A stretch of 64,000 bases of DNA from Flavobacterium cerinum (GTDB lineage: Bacteria > Bacteroidota > Bacteroidia > Flavobacteriales > Flavobacteriaceae). The position numbers and the translations under genes are program-made. Positions 28,284 through 36,851 of this stretch are shown here, piece after piece (within the stretch, counting starts at the first letter, position 1; every line of letters starts with the position of its first letter). Under the pieces are notes generated by a model. The model was not told the DNA's origin. It worked only from the letters and a program-made list of their open reading frames with translations, and ran no database searches. The stretch spans positions 2,728,001 to 2,792,000 of the forward strand of contig NZ_CP101751.1 of the NCBI RefSeq assembly GCF_024496085.1. Reading direction: 5' to 3'.

Positions 28284-30131
28284 ATGGAGATACAAAAAAA
28301 GACATTAGTAAGTATCGATTCAAGCGATATAAAAGAAGGTGTTCTTTATTTGCCGGAATCGGTAAGAAAAATAGCAGATTGGACGATTAATAATCAGATC
28401 GGTCTTATTACCGTTATTGCGCCCGGTTTAACTTCTATCGGAAGCGGTAATTTCGATCAATGCAAAGCGCTTACCCGTTTTGAAGCTCCGAAGTTGACTA
28501 ATATTGGGGATAAAAATTTTAACCAATGTAGTAGCTTAACGGACTTCGAAGCTCCGATGCTAAAAAAAATCAGCAATAAAAATTTCTACGGATGTAAAGC
28601 ATTAATCGGCTTTGTAGCTCCTGTGTTGACTTCTATCGGAAATAAAAATTTTTACGGATGTAATGCATTAACCGATTTCAAAGCTCCTGATCTGATTGCG
28701 ATCGGGGATTTCAATTTTGGAATTTGTAAAGCACTAACGAATTTTGAAACGCCCGGACTAAAAAATATAGGAAAGGGCAATTTCGATCGATGTGAAATGC
28801 TAAACGGTTTTATTGCTCCGGTACTGATTGCTTTAGGAAACGCCAATTTTTACGGATGTAAAAGGCTACCCCGTTTCGAGGCTCCGGTGCTGACGACTAT
28901 TAAAAACAAAAATTTTCGATTTTGTAATGGATTAACGCACGTTGTAGTTCCTTTACTGATTACTATCGATAACCATAATTTTCACGAGTGTGCTTTAAGT
29001 GATTTTGATGCGCCTTCGTTACTTGCTATCGGAAACAAAAATTTCCATGCTTGTAGCGCGTTAATCGGTTTTGAAGCTCCGATGCTGACTTTTATAGGGA
29101 ACAAAAATTTTTATGAATGTAATGCATTAATAACCTTTAAAGCGACTCAATTGACTTTTGTCGGGGATCAAAATTATTACGAATGTAATACATTAACCCA
29201 TTTCAAAGCACCTCAACTGGCTTCCATAGGGAATGGAAATTTCTATAAATGTGATATGCTAAGCGACTTCGAAGTTCCGACGTTGAAGGCTATCAAAAAC
29301 AACAATTTCTACGAATGTAATGCATTAACCGACTTTAATGCTCCGATGCTGACTGTTATCGGAGATTTCAATTTTGAAAATTGTAAAGTGCTAACCGGTA
29401 TCGGAACGCCGGTGTTGGAATATATCGGTAACGACAATTTTCGATTTTGTATCGGGTTTACACACTTTGCGGCTCCTTTGCTGACTACTTTCGGAGACAA
29501 AAATTTCTTTGAATGTGAGGCATTAGTCGAATTTAAGGCTCCGTTGTTGACAGATATCGGAAATGAAAATTTCTACGGATGTGTCGTGATAACCTGTTTT
29601 GATGTTGCTGCGTTGGTTACTATTGCGGACAAGAATTTTTACAGATGTGACTTGCTGGTCGAATTTGAAAGCCCTGCGCTGACTTCTATCGGAAACGGCA
29701 ATTTTAAAGGTTGTTACAAGTTACTTCATTTTAAAGCTCCGTTGCTGACGATTATGGGAAACAAAAATTTCCGCGCATGCGAGCTAAACCGTTTCGAAGC
29801 GCCCCTGTTAATTGCTATTGGTAATGAAAACTTCTATAACTGTTGGATAAACCGTTTCGAAGCTGTTATGCTTAAGTCTATGGGAACCAACAATTTCTTC
29901 TACTGTCCTAAGCTAACTGACTTTGAGATTCCCGTGCTGGCGACTATCGGAAATGAAAATTTTTATGAATGCACTGATATAGAAAGTTTTAAGGCTCCGG
30001 CACTGACGACTATCGGAAACGAAAATTTCAGATATTGTTATCATTTATCCAGCATAGAAGCCCCGGAGCTTACAACGATAGGAAAAGACAATTTCACTCA
30101 TTGTAGTGAATTAACCGGTTTAAAAATATAA
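28284..30131 (+). CDS. LRR paralogue 4 (26 units, no C-terminal domain)
   Basis: This 615-residue protein has the 40-residue N-cap and 26 units (41-609; units 9, 21 and 22 are 21 residues). It stops six residues into the next unit (LTGLKI), so both the C-terminal domain and the tail are missing. The first three units are almost identical to those of paralogue 3 (NFDQCKALTRFEAP, NFNQCSSLT). A unit block beginning GDFNFGIC at unit 5 recurs in degenerate form at unit 15 (GDFNFENC), which indicates internal block duplication. Its leader (GGAGTAATTA...TTATTATG) is similar to that of other paralogues. Function is unknown. Confidence 0.82.
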   Translation: MEIQKKTLVSIDSSDIKEGVLYLPESVRKIADWTINNQIGLITVIAPGLTSIGSGNFDQCKALTRFEAPKLTNIGDKNFNQCSSLTDFEAPMLKKISNKNFYGCKALIGFVAPVLTSIGNKNFYGCNALTDFKAPDLIAIGDFNFGICKALTNFETPGLKNIGKGNFDRCEMLNGFIAPVLIALGNANFYGCKRLPRFEAPVLTTIKNKNFRFCNGLTHVVVPLLITIDNHNFHECALSDFDAPSLLAIGNKNFHACSALIGFEAPMLTFIGNKNFYECNALITFKATQLTFVGDQNYYECNTLTHFKAPQLASIGNGNFYKCDMLSDFEVPTLKAIKNNNFYECNALTDFNAPMLTVIGDFNFENCKVLTGIGTPVLEYIGNDNFRFCIGFTHFAAPLLTTFGDKNFFECEALVEFKAPLLTDIGNENFYGCVVITCFDVAALVTIADKNFYRCDLLVEFESPALTSIGNGNFKGCYKLLHFKAPLLTIMGNKNFRACELNRFEAPLLIAIGNENFYNCWINRFEAVMLKSMGTNNFFYCPKLTDFEIPVLATIGNENFYECTDIESFKAPALTTIGNENFRYCYHLSSIEAPELTTIGKDNFTHCSELTGLKI

Positions 30132-30162
30132 CGGTTTTGTAATTATTATTAGAAAAATTATT

Positions 30163-32244
30163 ATGGAAATTCAACATAATGCATTGCTGCGTATTGATGC
30201 TGGCGATATAAAAGATGGTGTTCTTTATTTACCGGAATCGGTAACTAAAATAGCTGAAGGTGTTATCAAAAATCAGAAGGAATTGGTTAAAGTTGTAGCA
30301 CCCGGATTAACGGTTGTCGGAAACAAAAATTGCTACCAATGTTACGCGCTAACTCATTTCGAAGCGCCCAGGTTGGAGTATATCGGGAATAAAAATTTTT
30401 ACCAATGTCATGCGCTAACCGGTTTGGAGGCTCCTGTGCTGGATTATATAGGAGATAAAAATTTCTACGAATGTAGCGCATTAACCCGTCTGACAACTCC
30501 TGTGTTGAGAGACGTTGGAAGCAAAAATTTCTATAAATGTACTGCGTTAACTGCCTTTGAGACTTCTGAGTTGACTTTTATGAGAGATCACAATTTTAGA
30601 TTTTGTAAGGCACTGACATGCTTTAAAGCACCAAGGCTAGGTAGTATATGGAGCGGGAATTTCGATCGATGTGAGTCGTTAACTGTTTTAGAGCTACCCA
30701 AATTGACTTCTATCAGCGACCACAATTTCAATCGCTGTGATGCACTAAGTCGCTTTGTGGCCCCTATGTTGACACATCTCGGGAATGATAATTTTGGAAT
30801 TTGTACTGCGCTAACCGATTTCGATACGCCTGTGTTACGCTATATCAAAAGCAAAAATTTTAGATTTTGTAACGCGCTAAACAGCTTTAAGGCTCCTATC
30901 TTGTATGATATGGAAAATGATAATTTTTGGGAATGTGCATTAACCGGTTTTGAAACAAACGAGCTTGTTGCTATCGGTAGTAAAAATTTCTACGAATGTC
31001 ACGCATTAACTGCCTTTTCGGCTCCGATAATGACTACTATGGGAAGCAAAAATTTTCACGAATGTCAAATATTAACCGATTTCGAAGCTCCGAAACTGAC
31101 GACTATCGGAAATAAAAATTTCTACGAGTGTCACCAGTTAACTCGTTTTAAAGCACCTGTGTTAACTGCTGTCGGAAATAAAAATTTCTACCAATGTCAT
31201 GCGCTAACCGGCTTCGATGCTTCGGTACTGACTTCTTTCGGAAATGACAATTTCTATGAATGTGAAACATTAACCCAGTTTGAAACGCCGGTACTAACAA
31301 CCATGGGAAGTGAAAATTTTGCCCGTTGTTATACGTTAACCCGTTATGAGGCTCCGGTGCTGACGGCTATGCGAAACGGCAATTTTAGATTTTGTGAAGT
31401 GCTAACCGATTTTGTAGCTCCTGTGTTAACGACTATTAGAAACGAAAATTTCTATTGCTGTAGGGCGTTAACCCATTTCGATGCTACTGTGTTGACTTCG
31501 ATGGGAAAACACAATTTTAGGTTTTGTGAAGCATTAAACGGATTTGTGGCTCCGGTGTTGACGACTATTAAAAACTACAATTTTACATTCTGTAAAGCAC
31601 TAACCAGCTTCGAGGCGCCCGTATTGACTTCTATCGCTGACTGTAATTTCAACAAATGTGGTTTAATCCGCTTTGAGGCTCCGGCGCTAACTATCATGGA
31701 GTGGTATAATTTTAAAGAATGTCATGCACTAACCCATTTTACGGCTCCGGTGCTGAAATCTCTCGGAAGAGAAAATTTTTATGAATGTTATACACTTACA
31801 AACTTCGAGGCTCCGATGCTGAGATCTATTGAAGACGATAATTTTAAAGAATGTCATGCCCTAACCGATTTTACGGCTCCGGCCCTGATTTTTACCGGAA
31901 GTAATAATTTCAACGGATGTCAGGCGTTAACTCGTTTTGAAGCACCGGCACTGACTTCTGTCAAATGGTATAACTTTCGTAAATGTGACGCATTAACCAG
32001 TGTACGATTCGGAAAGTATGAATACATCGTAAAAGCTGTTGATGGAGTATTAATCAATATTGAAAATTCCAGAAATTCGGAAGGGATGATAATATATAGC
32101 GGTTCTGTTTTGAAAAGTTACAACGATGGTATCCCTGAATTGACAACAACAATTTTAGTTGAAAAAGAAGGCTTTTTTGGCTATAGCGAAACGCTGAAAG
32201 ATGCTGTTGCAGATTTAGAATTTAAAATTTTAACGGAAAAATAA
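30163..32244 (+). CDS. LRR paralogue 5 (26 units)
   Basis: This 693-residue protein has the 40-residue N-cap, 26 units (41-610; units 10 and 21 are 21 residues) and a C-terminal domain of 83 residues (VRFGKYEYIVKAVDG...LVEKEGFF). It lacks the 72-residue tail. The C-terminal domain is more diverged than in paralogues 1-3: GYSETLKDA replaces AHGETLKQA. It lies 31 bases behind paralogue 4 and 12 bases before paralogue 6. No export signal is present and function is unknown. Confidence 0.83.
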   Translation: MEIQHNALLRIDAGDIKDGVLYLPESVTKIAEGVIKNQKELVKVVAPGLTVVGNKNCYQCYALTHFEAPRLEYIGNKNFYQCHALTGLEAPVLDYIGDKNFYECSALTRLTTPVLRDVGSKNFYKCTALTAFETSELTFMRDHNFRFCKALTCFKAPRLGSIWSGNFDRCESLTVLELPKLTSISDHNFNRCDALSRFVAPMLTHLGNDNFGICTALTDFDTPVLRYIKSKNFRFCNALNSFKAPILYDMENDNFWECALTGFETNELVAIGSKNFYECHALTAFSAPIMTTMGSKNFHECQILTDFEAPKLTTIGNKNFYECHQLTRFKAPVLTAVGNKNFYQCHALTGFDASVLTSFGNDNFYECETLTQFETPVLTTMGSENFARCYTLTRYEAPVLTAMRNGNFRFCEVLTDFVAPVLTTIRNENFYCCRALTHFDATVLTSMGKHNFRFCEALNGFVAPVLTTIKNYNFTFCKALTSFEAPVLTSIADCNFNKCGLIRFEAPALTIMEWYNFKECHALTHFTAPVLKSLGRENFYECYTLTNFEAPMLRSIEDDNFKECHALTDFTAPALIFTGSNNFNGCQALTRFEAPALTSVKWYNFRKCDALTSVRFGKYEYIVKAVDGVLINIENSRNSEGMIIYSGSVLKSYNDGIPELTTTILVEKEGFFGYSETLKDAVADLEFKILTEK

Positions 32245-32256
32245 AAAAGGATCATC

Positions 32257-32901
32257 ATGGAAATACAGCATAATACATTACTACGTATTGATTCTGACGA
32301 TATAAATGAGGGGATTCTTTATTTACCGGAATCAGTAACAAAAATTGAAGATTCAGTTATTCAAAATCAACCGGAGCTTGTTAAAGTTGTCGCGCCCGGA
32401 GTAACGACCATCGGAAACGTAAATTTTATAAAATGTACTGCACTAACCGAGTTCAAAGCTCCAGTACTGACGGCAATCGGAAACAACAATTTTATAGAAT
32501 GTATTGCACTAACCGATTTCGAGGCTCCCAAACTGACTACAATCGGAGACCTGAATTTTATCGTTTGTGAAACATTAACTGCATTTGAGTTTCCCCGGTT
32601 AACTACTATAGGTAATAGTAATTTCAGATATTGTATGCTAACGGATTTCAAGGCTCCTGCGCTGATTTCTATAAGCGAGGGTAATTTCTACGAATGTCCC
32701 GTTTTAAAGGACTTTGTGGCTCCTTCGCTGATTGCTATCGAAGACCATAATTTTACTATTTGTAATGCGCTAACGCGTTTTGAGGCTCCTGTACTGATTG
32801 CTATCGGATGGGACAATTTCCAATCTTGTCCCGCATTAACCGTTTTCGAGGCGCCCGCACTGAGAGATGTCGGAAACAACAATTTTAAAGAAAGGAATTA
32901 A
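32257..32901 (+). CDS. LRR paralogue 6 (8 units, truncated)
   Basis: This 214-residue protein has the 40-residue N-cap, close to that of paralogue 5 (MEIQHNTLLRIDSDDI against MEIQHNALLRIDAGDI), and eight units. The last unit is cut before its conserved cysteine (NNNFKERN), and no C-terminal domain follows. It is probably a truncated copy at the end of the array, possibly still translated because it starts only 12 bases after paralogue 5. Confidence 0.75.
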   Translation: MEIQHNTLLRIDSDDINEGILYLPESVTKIEDSVIQNQPELVKVVAPGVTTIGNVNFIKCTALTEFKAPVLTAIGNNNFIECIALTDFEAPKLTTIGDLNFIVCETLTAFEFPRLTTIGNSNFRYCMLTDFKAPALISISEGNFYECPVLKDFVAPSLIAIEDHNFTICNALTRFEAPVLIAIGWDNFQSCPALTVFEAPALRDVGNNNFKERN

Positions 32902-32971
32902 AAACCAACGGAGACAATATATAGTGCTTTCAAATTAGAAAATTATAGTGTACCTGAAAATTTTCTAACCG

Positions 32972-33691
32972 TTAATAGTAGGTGTATTCCTTGTAAAGAA
33001 CATGTTCTATTTTTTGTTTACCAATATCGGCATACGTATAAATAACAGTTGGATTTCCATTGTTATCATATTCCTGAACGACTTGTATGCGGTAAGACAC
33101 AACCGTTTTACCATCCGTGTTTTCAGTCGCCTTGGTTTTAATTTCTAGTATCTTATCGTTTTTGTAGATCGTTTCTGTTTCTTCGGTTAAGTCGATAACA
33201 TCTTTATTTTTTAAAACGCATTTGAGTATCCGGTAATTTTTATCTAAAGTAAAATTGGAACTAGTGCTGTCTTTTAGATTGAGAATACTGTAATTATAAT
33301 CGTCTGACCAAATAAACTTGTAGTTATTTTCCTTGAATTCACCGTCATATAAACGGACTGTTTCTTTGTAGGATAACGCTCTTCCTTTGCCGGTATAATG
33401 ATCGGAAAACTCGGATTTGCCTAAACTACCGAGAATCCATAACTTATTTATTGAAATGGGATCACCTGCGTTATCAAACGTCATCGTAACTTTACCGATG
33501 TACTTGTCATTTTTTATGGGTATTTTATCGTCTTCTCCTTTATAATAGATATAAGTGGTTCCTTTTTTTACGGAACCTTTAAGTCCGTATTCTTGTTTCA
33601 GCGTGTATGCTGTTTCGGTATTTTTGCTTTCTTGTCCCTTACAGGATAAGAATATTTGAAGAAGTAAAAGTAATACGGCTGCTTTTTTCAT
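32972..33691 (-). CDS. Flavobacterial lipoprotein of unknown function
   Basis: About 239 residues from the start chosen here, ATG at 33,691, which gives a proper lipoprotein signal (MKKAAVLLLLLQIFLSCKGQ). A longer frame from 33,739 would add 16 residues and bury the signal. The mature part contains YGLKGSVKKGTTYIYYKGE and ends IEHVLYKEYTYY. These short beta strands resemble YD/RHS-like or MORN-like repeat-containing lipoproteins (DNAGDPISINK and DNNGNPTVIYTY look like paired units). No specific function can be assigned. It converges on the LRR array. Confidence 0.72.
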   Translation of the reverse strand: MKKAAVLLLLLQIFLSCKGQESKNTETAYTLKQEYGLKGSVKKGTTYIYYKGEDDKIPIKNDKYIGKVTMTFDNAGDPISINKLWILGSLGKSEFSDHYTGKGRALSYKETVRLYDGEFKENNYKFIWSDDYNYSILNLKDSTSSNFTLDKNYRILKCVLKNKDVIDLTEETETIYKNDKILEIKTKATENTDGKTVVSYRIQVVQEYDNNGNPTVIYTYADIGKQKIEHVLYKEYTYY

Positions 33692-34017
33692 TTGGCGTTT
33701 TGGTTTTACCAACATATTTGGTTTAACTGCTATTTTCAAATAGGTATTTGATTATAAATGTAAGAAAATTATTTAAAAAACAAGAAATAGCACAAAATAA
33801 ATCCAAACCATTCTAAAAATTTAGTTTGGTAATTCCTTCATCGTTTTACTCCAATCATAGGACAATAAATAAATTAGTAATTATATCGAATAGTGCCTTG
33901 TTTTATGAATTTAAAAAATATAAAATAGGGCAAAATACCCTAAATAAGGGTAAGCAGTTATTAGTTAATTGGTTATTTTTAAAATTATAAAAACAGTATA
34001 ACCCTAAAATAATTATA

Positions 34018-34236
34018 ATGAAGAAGCTTAACCTTAAAAAGAAAGTAATTTCTGTGTTAACGGATAGCGAAAAAGGCGCTATTAAAGGTGGTGGAGGCGT
34101 TGGTCCGGCCATGCCGTTTACTTATACACAATCGGTAATGATCTGCGTTGATCCGATGGGACCGCCGGAACTTACCCGGGCACTCGGTTGTGAAATACCG
34201 TTATTAACCAAAGATTGTCCTCCTTTAGAGCCATAA
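34018..34236 (+). CDS. RiPP precursor with class I lanthipeptide-like GG leader
   Basis: A 72-residue peptide. Its leader MKKLNLKKKVISVLTDSEK followed by GAIKGGGG strongly resembles the Bacteroidota class I lanthipeptide/'GG' natural-product precursor leaders (TIGR04149 type). The core after the glycines has three cysteines (ICVD, GCEI, DCPP) plus Ser/Thr residues and many prolines. No lanthionine synthetase, radical-SAM enzyme or peptidase-containing transporter is next to it, so it is an orphan in this window. A good terminator follows. Confidence 0.75.
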   Translation: MKKLNLKKKVISVLTDSEKGAIKGGGGVGPAMPFTYTQSVMICVDPMGPPELTRALGCEIPLLTKDCPPLEP

Positions 34237-34271
34237 GAATAAAGGTTATTTAGTCTTTGTAACATAATAGA

Positions 34272-34310
34272 ACACCCTGTCGGTTTAAAACGAACAGGGT
34301 GATTTTTTTT
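34272..34310 (+). terminator. Rho-independent terminator of the RiPP precursor
   Basis: An 8-bp stem (CACCCTGT with ACAGGGTG) is extended by CG/CG across a bulge and followed by a run of eight T. Confidence 0.88.
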
Positions 34311-34393
34311 GTAGCGTTTAAAATGTAAAAAGAACAGTTCTATAAGAGAACTTATAGTATATTTACTTTATTGATGTTATAAAAAAATAGAAG

Positions 34394-34990
34394 ATGCACG
34401 TATCACCAAAGTATGATTTTGAAATCAGTTTCTTAGAAGAAATCGATAAGGAACTATATCCTGAAGATCTTGTTACCGGTATTTTCGAGGTTATTATGAA
34501 TACAAGATTGGGTATCTATGTCAGATTTATTCCTGAGATAGATGGAATTGATGAAAAATGGCCCTTCGATTTCGTTGACTATGATGAAACTACCATTCAA
34601 GGAATACGAAAGCTTCTGCTTTTAGAATCGGTATATGTTGTTACACCTTCAGATAAATGGAAGGGAGAAACAAAAAAAATAAACAAAGAATTTATAGCGA
34701 AGTGTTTTGATGTTGCCGATATAGAAAATATGCGCGATGTTGTTGTTTTCTTTATTTCGAAAGCCGACTTTGAATTATATGAAAACGAAAAAGAAAAAAT
34801 GTCGGTTTCGGATCCTCATATAAAAGATAACCGATATAAAAACTTTATAGCGAATTTAGAAAAAGAATACAAATTGCCCGTGTTTTTAAAAACGCAGATT
34901 ATTAACTCTCCATATTTATCGGATGAAGAACTGTTTCTTTTAATGAGAAAAAGGGATGAAAAAGGAAATATAGTTGTTATAGAAAATTAA
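34394..34990 (+). CDS. Conserved hypothetical protein, member A of a divergent pair
   Basis: This 198-residue acidic soluble protein belongs to no family I recognise. It shares a scattered but collinear pattern with the next gene: PEIDGIDEKWP against PKIENIDKSWP, VVFFISKADFELYENE against IVFFISEEEYENYKEE, and YKLPVFLKTQII against MKLPVFIKEKII. The two are therefore ancient paralogues. The spacing is 12 bases, which indicates an operon. There is no signal peptide or membrane segment. The accessory setting would suit an immunity or toxin-related role, but nothing in the sequence shows it. Confidence 0.75.
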   Translation: MHVSPKYDFEISFLEEIDKELYPEDLVTGIFEVIMNTRLGIYVRFIPEIDGIDEKWPFDFVDYDETTIQGIRKLLLLESVYVVTPSDKWKGETKKINKEFIAKCFDVADIENMRDVVVFFISKADFELYENEKEKMSVSDPHIKDNRYKNFIANLEKEYKLPVFLKTQIINSPYLSDEELFLLMRKRDEKGNIVVIEN

Positions 34991-35002
34991 ACGTATTACA
35001 AC

Positions 35003-35623
35003 ATGCAGCTTTACAGAAGAGAATTCAATTATTCATTATATTATTTTGACAGTCAGTACGAAGAGGATGATTTGTACCATGATGCAAAAGATTTCGGACA
35101 GGACAAAGTAAAAGACATTTTTAAACTGTCGTTAAATCTTTATGCAGAAATTTATTTTTTACCCAAAATAGAAAATATTGACAAATCCTGGCCACCTTAT
35201 TGTGACTGTCGTACAATACAAACTGCAAAAGAGCTGTACATCGCATTACTTTATCATAAACATTACCAATGGGCCGGGCAAGTAAAAATAGTGGAACCTG
35301 AAATTAAAAATACAAGGGTGCAATCGGATTCAGGAATTCCATTTACTTATCCGGGAATTGTTTTTTTTATTTCTGAAGAAGAATATGAAAACTATAAAGA
35401 GGAAGCAAAAAAAATAGCCGAGTCAAACGATTTAGAAGAGCATACAGAATACGAAGTTTTAAGCCAAACCCGTACCGAAGATCTGGAAAAATACATGAAA
35501 TTGCCGGTGTTTATAAAAGAGAAAATCATTCCTTATTTTGAGGATAGTGATTTATATAATATTTCTCGAAAAAAAGCGGAAAACGGCACCATAGTTTTTA
35601 CGCAAACGATAGGAAATAGTTAA
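35003..35623 (+). CDS. Conserved hypothetical protein, member B of a divergent pair
   Basis: This 206-residue soluble acidic protein is a paralogue of the preceding gene (shared IDKSWP, IVFFIS and KLPVFIKEKI blocks, in the same order). Both end with a charged segment followed by IVV/IVF near the C-terminus. Member B has a cysteine pair (YCDCRT) that member A lacks. Function is unknown. The gene is followed by the long upstream region of the cold-shock genes. Confidence 0.75.
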   Translation: MQLYRREFNYSLYYFDSQYEEDDLYHDAKDFGQDKVKDIFKLSLNLYAEIYFLPKIENIDKSWPPYCDCRTIQTAKELYIALLYHKHYQWAGQVKIVEPEIKNTRVQSDSGIPFTYPGIVFFISEEEYENYKEEAKKIAESNDLEEHTEYEVLSQTRTEDLEKYMKLPVFIKEKIIPYFEDSDLYNISRKKAENGTIVFTQTIGNS

Positions 35624-35726
35624 CCGTTCATTTTAAAATACCGGATAAATAATAAACTCCGGAGGTCATTTGTGTTGCAATATTAATTCAAAAAACTTTT
35701 TATTTTGAATTAAAAAATATATTTCA

Positions 35727-35756
35727 TTGATAATCAATTATTTTTGGCTACATTTA
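35727..35756 (+). promoter_or_regulatory. Putative promoter of the cold-shock genes
   Basis: TTG at 35,727-35,729 and TACATTTA at 35,749-35,756, spaced by 19 bases, match the flavobacterial promoter pattern except for the last base. It lies about 300 bases before the first cold-shock gene. Confidence 0.5.
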
Positions 35757-36061
35757 CAACGGATAATTATATAACAGGTTACTGTTGTCTTCTCTGGAAT
35801 AGTTTAAAACATTCTTTTTTTCTCTCTCAGTTTTGTTTTGTCAGATGCCATTTATTTATCTTAAATTTATTTAAGGATGAATATTTTTGTTGGCTTTATG
35901 AATTTCAAAACTATAGAAGAGCAATAAGGGAGTTGTTTGTTACTTACGAAAGAGCTTCTGTTGAGGTGATTGTAAACCAATTTTAGACATTCAAGCGGAT
36001 TTGTAATATTCCCCAAAAAAACTATTCTATTCCCCGTAAAATTTAAAAGAACCCGATCAAT
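35757..36061 (+). other. Long putative 5' untranslated region of the cold-shock operon
   Basis: About 300 bases without a credible gene. An 80-codon frame here (35,744-35,986) has a composition unlike a real protein and would begin inside the promoter box. Long leaders are a known feature of cspA-type mRNAs, where they act as temperature-sensing structures. No specific fold was computed. Confidence 0.45.
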
Positions 36062-36499
36062 ATGGCAGATTCGTTTTCAAAAAAAGAGAACAACAAAAAG
36101 AAACAAAAAAAACAACAAGATAAAATATCGCGTAGAGAAGAACGAAAAACACATAACAATAAAGGGAAAGACCTTGATGATATGATCATTTATGTTGATG
36201 TCAATGGAAATTTCACTTCGTTACCTCCGCATCTTCAAAATAGAGAAGAAGATATCGCAAATGCAAAACGAGCTAAAAAAGCGCAGGCTGATATGCTGAC
36301 AACAGATTTTACAGGTGTTGTATCTTATATGAGCGAGAAAGGATATGGGTTTATCACCGAAAATGAAAGTACTGAAAATATCTTTTTTCATTATGGACAA
36401 TTAAGCGAACCAGTTAAGAAAAATGACTTGGTCAATTATAAAAAAGAACAAACACCAAAAGGATATCAGGCAACCGATATAAAAAAAGTAGTACAATAA
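36062..36499 (+). CDS. Cold-shock-domain protein with basic N-terminal extension
   Basis: This 145-residue protein has a strongly basic N-terminus (KKENNKKKQKKQQDK), a middle part IIYVDVNGNFTSLPP typical of a Bacteroidota cold-shock subfamily, and a C-terminal cold-shock domain from about residue 83. RNP1 is KGYGFI and RNP2 is NIFFHY, the nucleic-acid-binding aromatic motifs. It probably binds RNA or single-stranded DNA as a chaperone. It lies 18 bases upstream of a small csp gene, so the two are co-transcribed. Confidence 0.9.
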   Translation: MADSFSKKENNKKKQKKQQDKISRREERKTHNNKGKDLDDMIIYVDVNGNFTSLPPHLQNREEDIANAKRAKKAQADMLTTDFTGVVSYMSEKGYGFITENESTENIFFHYGQLSEPVKKNDLVNYKKEQTPKGYQATDIKKVVQ

Positions 36500-36517
36500 C
36501 AAATTAAATTAAAAAAG

Positions 36518-36709
36518 ATGCAAGAAGGCACCGTAAAATTTTTTAATGAATCCAAAGGATTTGGATTTATTTTACAAGACAGTAATAATACAGATATTTT
36601 CGTCCACAGTACTGGATTATTAGATAATATTAAAGAAAATGACAAAGTTATTTTTGACGTAGAAAAAGGTAAGAAAGGACTTATGGCTGTTAACGTCAAA
36701 AGAAAATAA
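36518..36709 (+). CDS. cspA: Cold-shock protein, CspA family
   Basis: This 63-residue single-domain cold-shock protein starts MQEGTVKFFNESKGFGFI. RNP1 is KGFGFI and RNP2 is DIFVH. The length is standard for the family. It would act as an RNA chaperone during cold or growth transitions. It is the second gene of a two-gene csp operon and is followed by a strong terminator. Several csp genes are usual per genome, so the exact symbol is tentative. Confidence 0.92.
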   Translation: MQEGTVKFFNESKGFGFILQDSNNTDIFVHSTGLLDNIKENDKVIFDVEKGKKGLMAVNVKRK

Positions 36710-36727
36710 ATGCCTGTTCTGTTTGTA

Positions 36728-36764
36728 AAAAGGTGTGTATAAGTTTTATACACGCCTTTTTTTA
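36728..36764 (+). terminator. Rho-independent terminator of the csp operon
   Basis: A 14-bp stem with one G-T pair (AAAGGTGTGTATAA with TTATACACGCCTTT) and a short loop is followed by a T-run. Confidence 0.88.
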
Positions 36765-36851
36765 TTCCGGTATTCTACTAAAAATCCAAATCTTGCTTTT
36801 TTGAAAGATCAGAATTGACATACTTTTTATCCGTTTTTATAAAGCCGGACC

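Noticed and set aside
19885..32882. Several reverse-strand frames within the LRR genes with repeated SxGASKxVxALHS-type sequence
   Set aside because: They are antisense translations of the 66-base repeat. They inherit the periodicity of the real genes and have no independent support.
19304..32901. The tandem 66-base repeats as a CRISPR or satellite array
   Set aside because: The repeats are in frame, uninterrupted by spacers, diverged at synonymous and non-synonymous sites, and clearly encode a solenoid protein.
34018..34236. The GG-leader peptide as an antimicrobial with known class
   Set aside because: The leader type is recognisable but no modification enzyme is nearby and the core matches no known product, so no class or activity is claimed.
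35744..35986. 80-codon forward frame starting MATFTTDNYITGYCC
   Set aside because: Its composition is unlike a bacterial protein, it overlaps the putative csp promoter box, and it lies in what looks like an untranslated leader.
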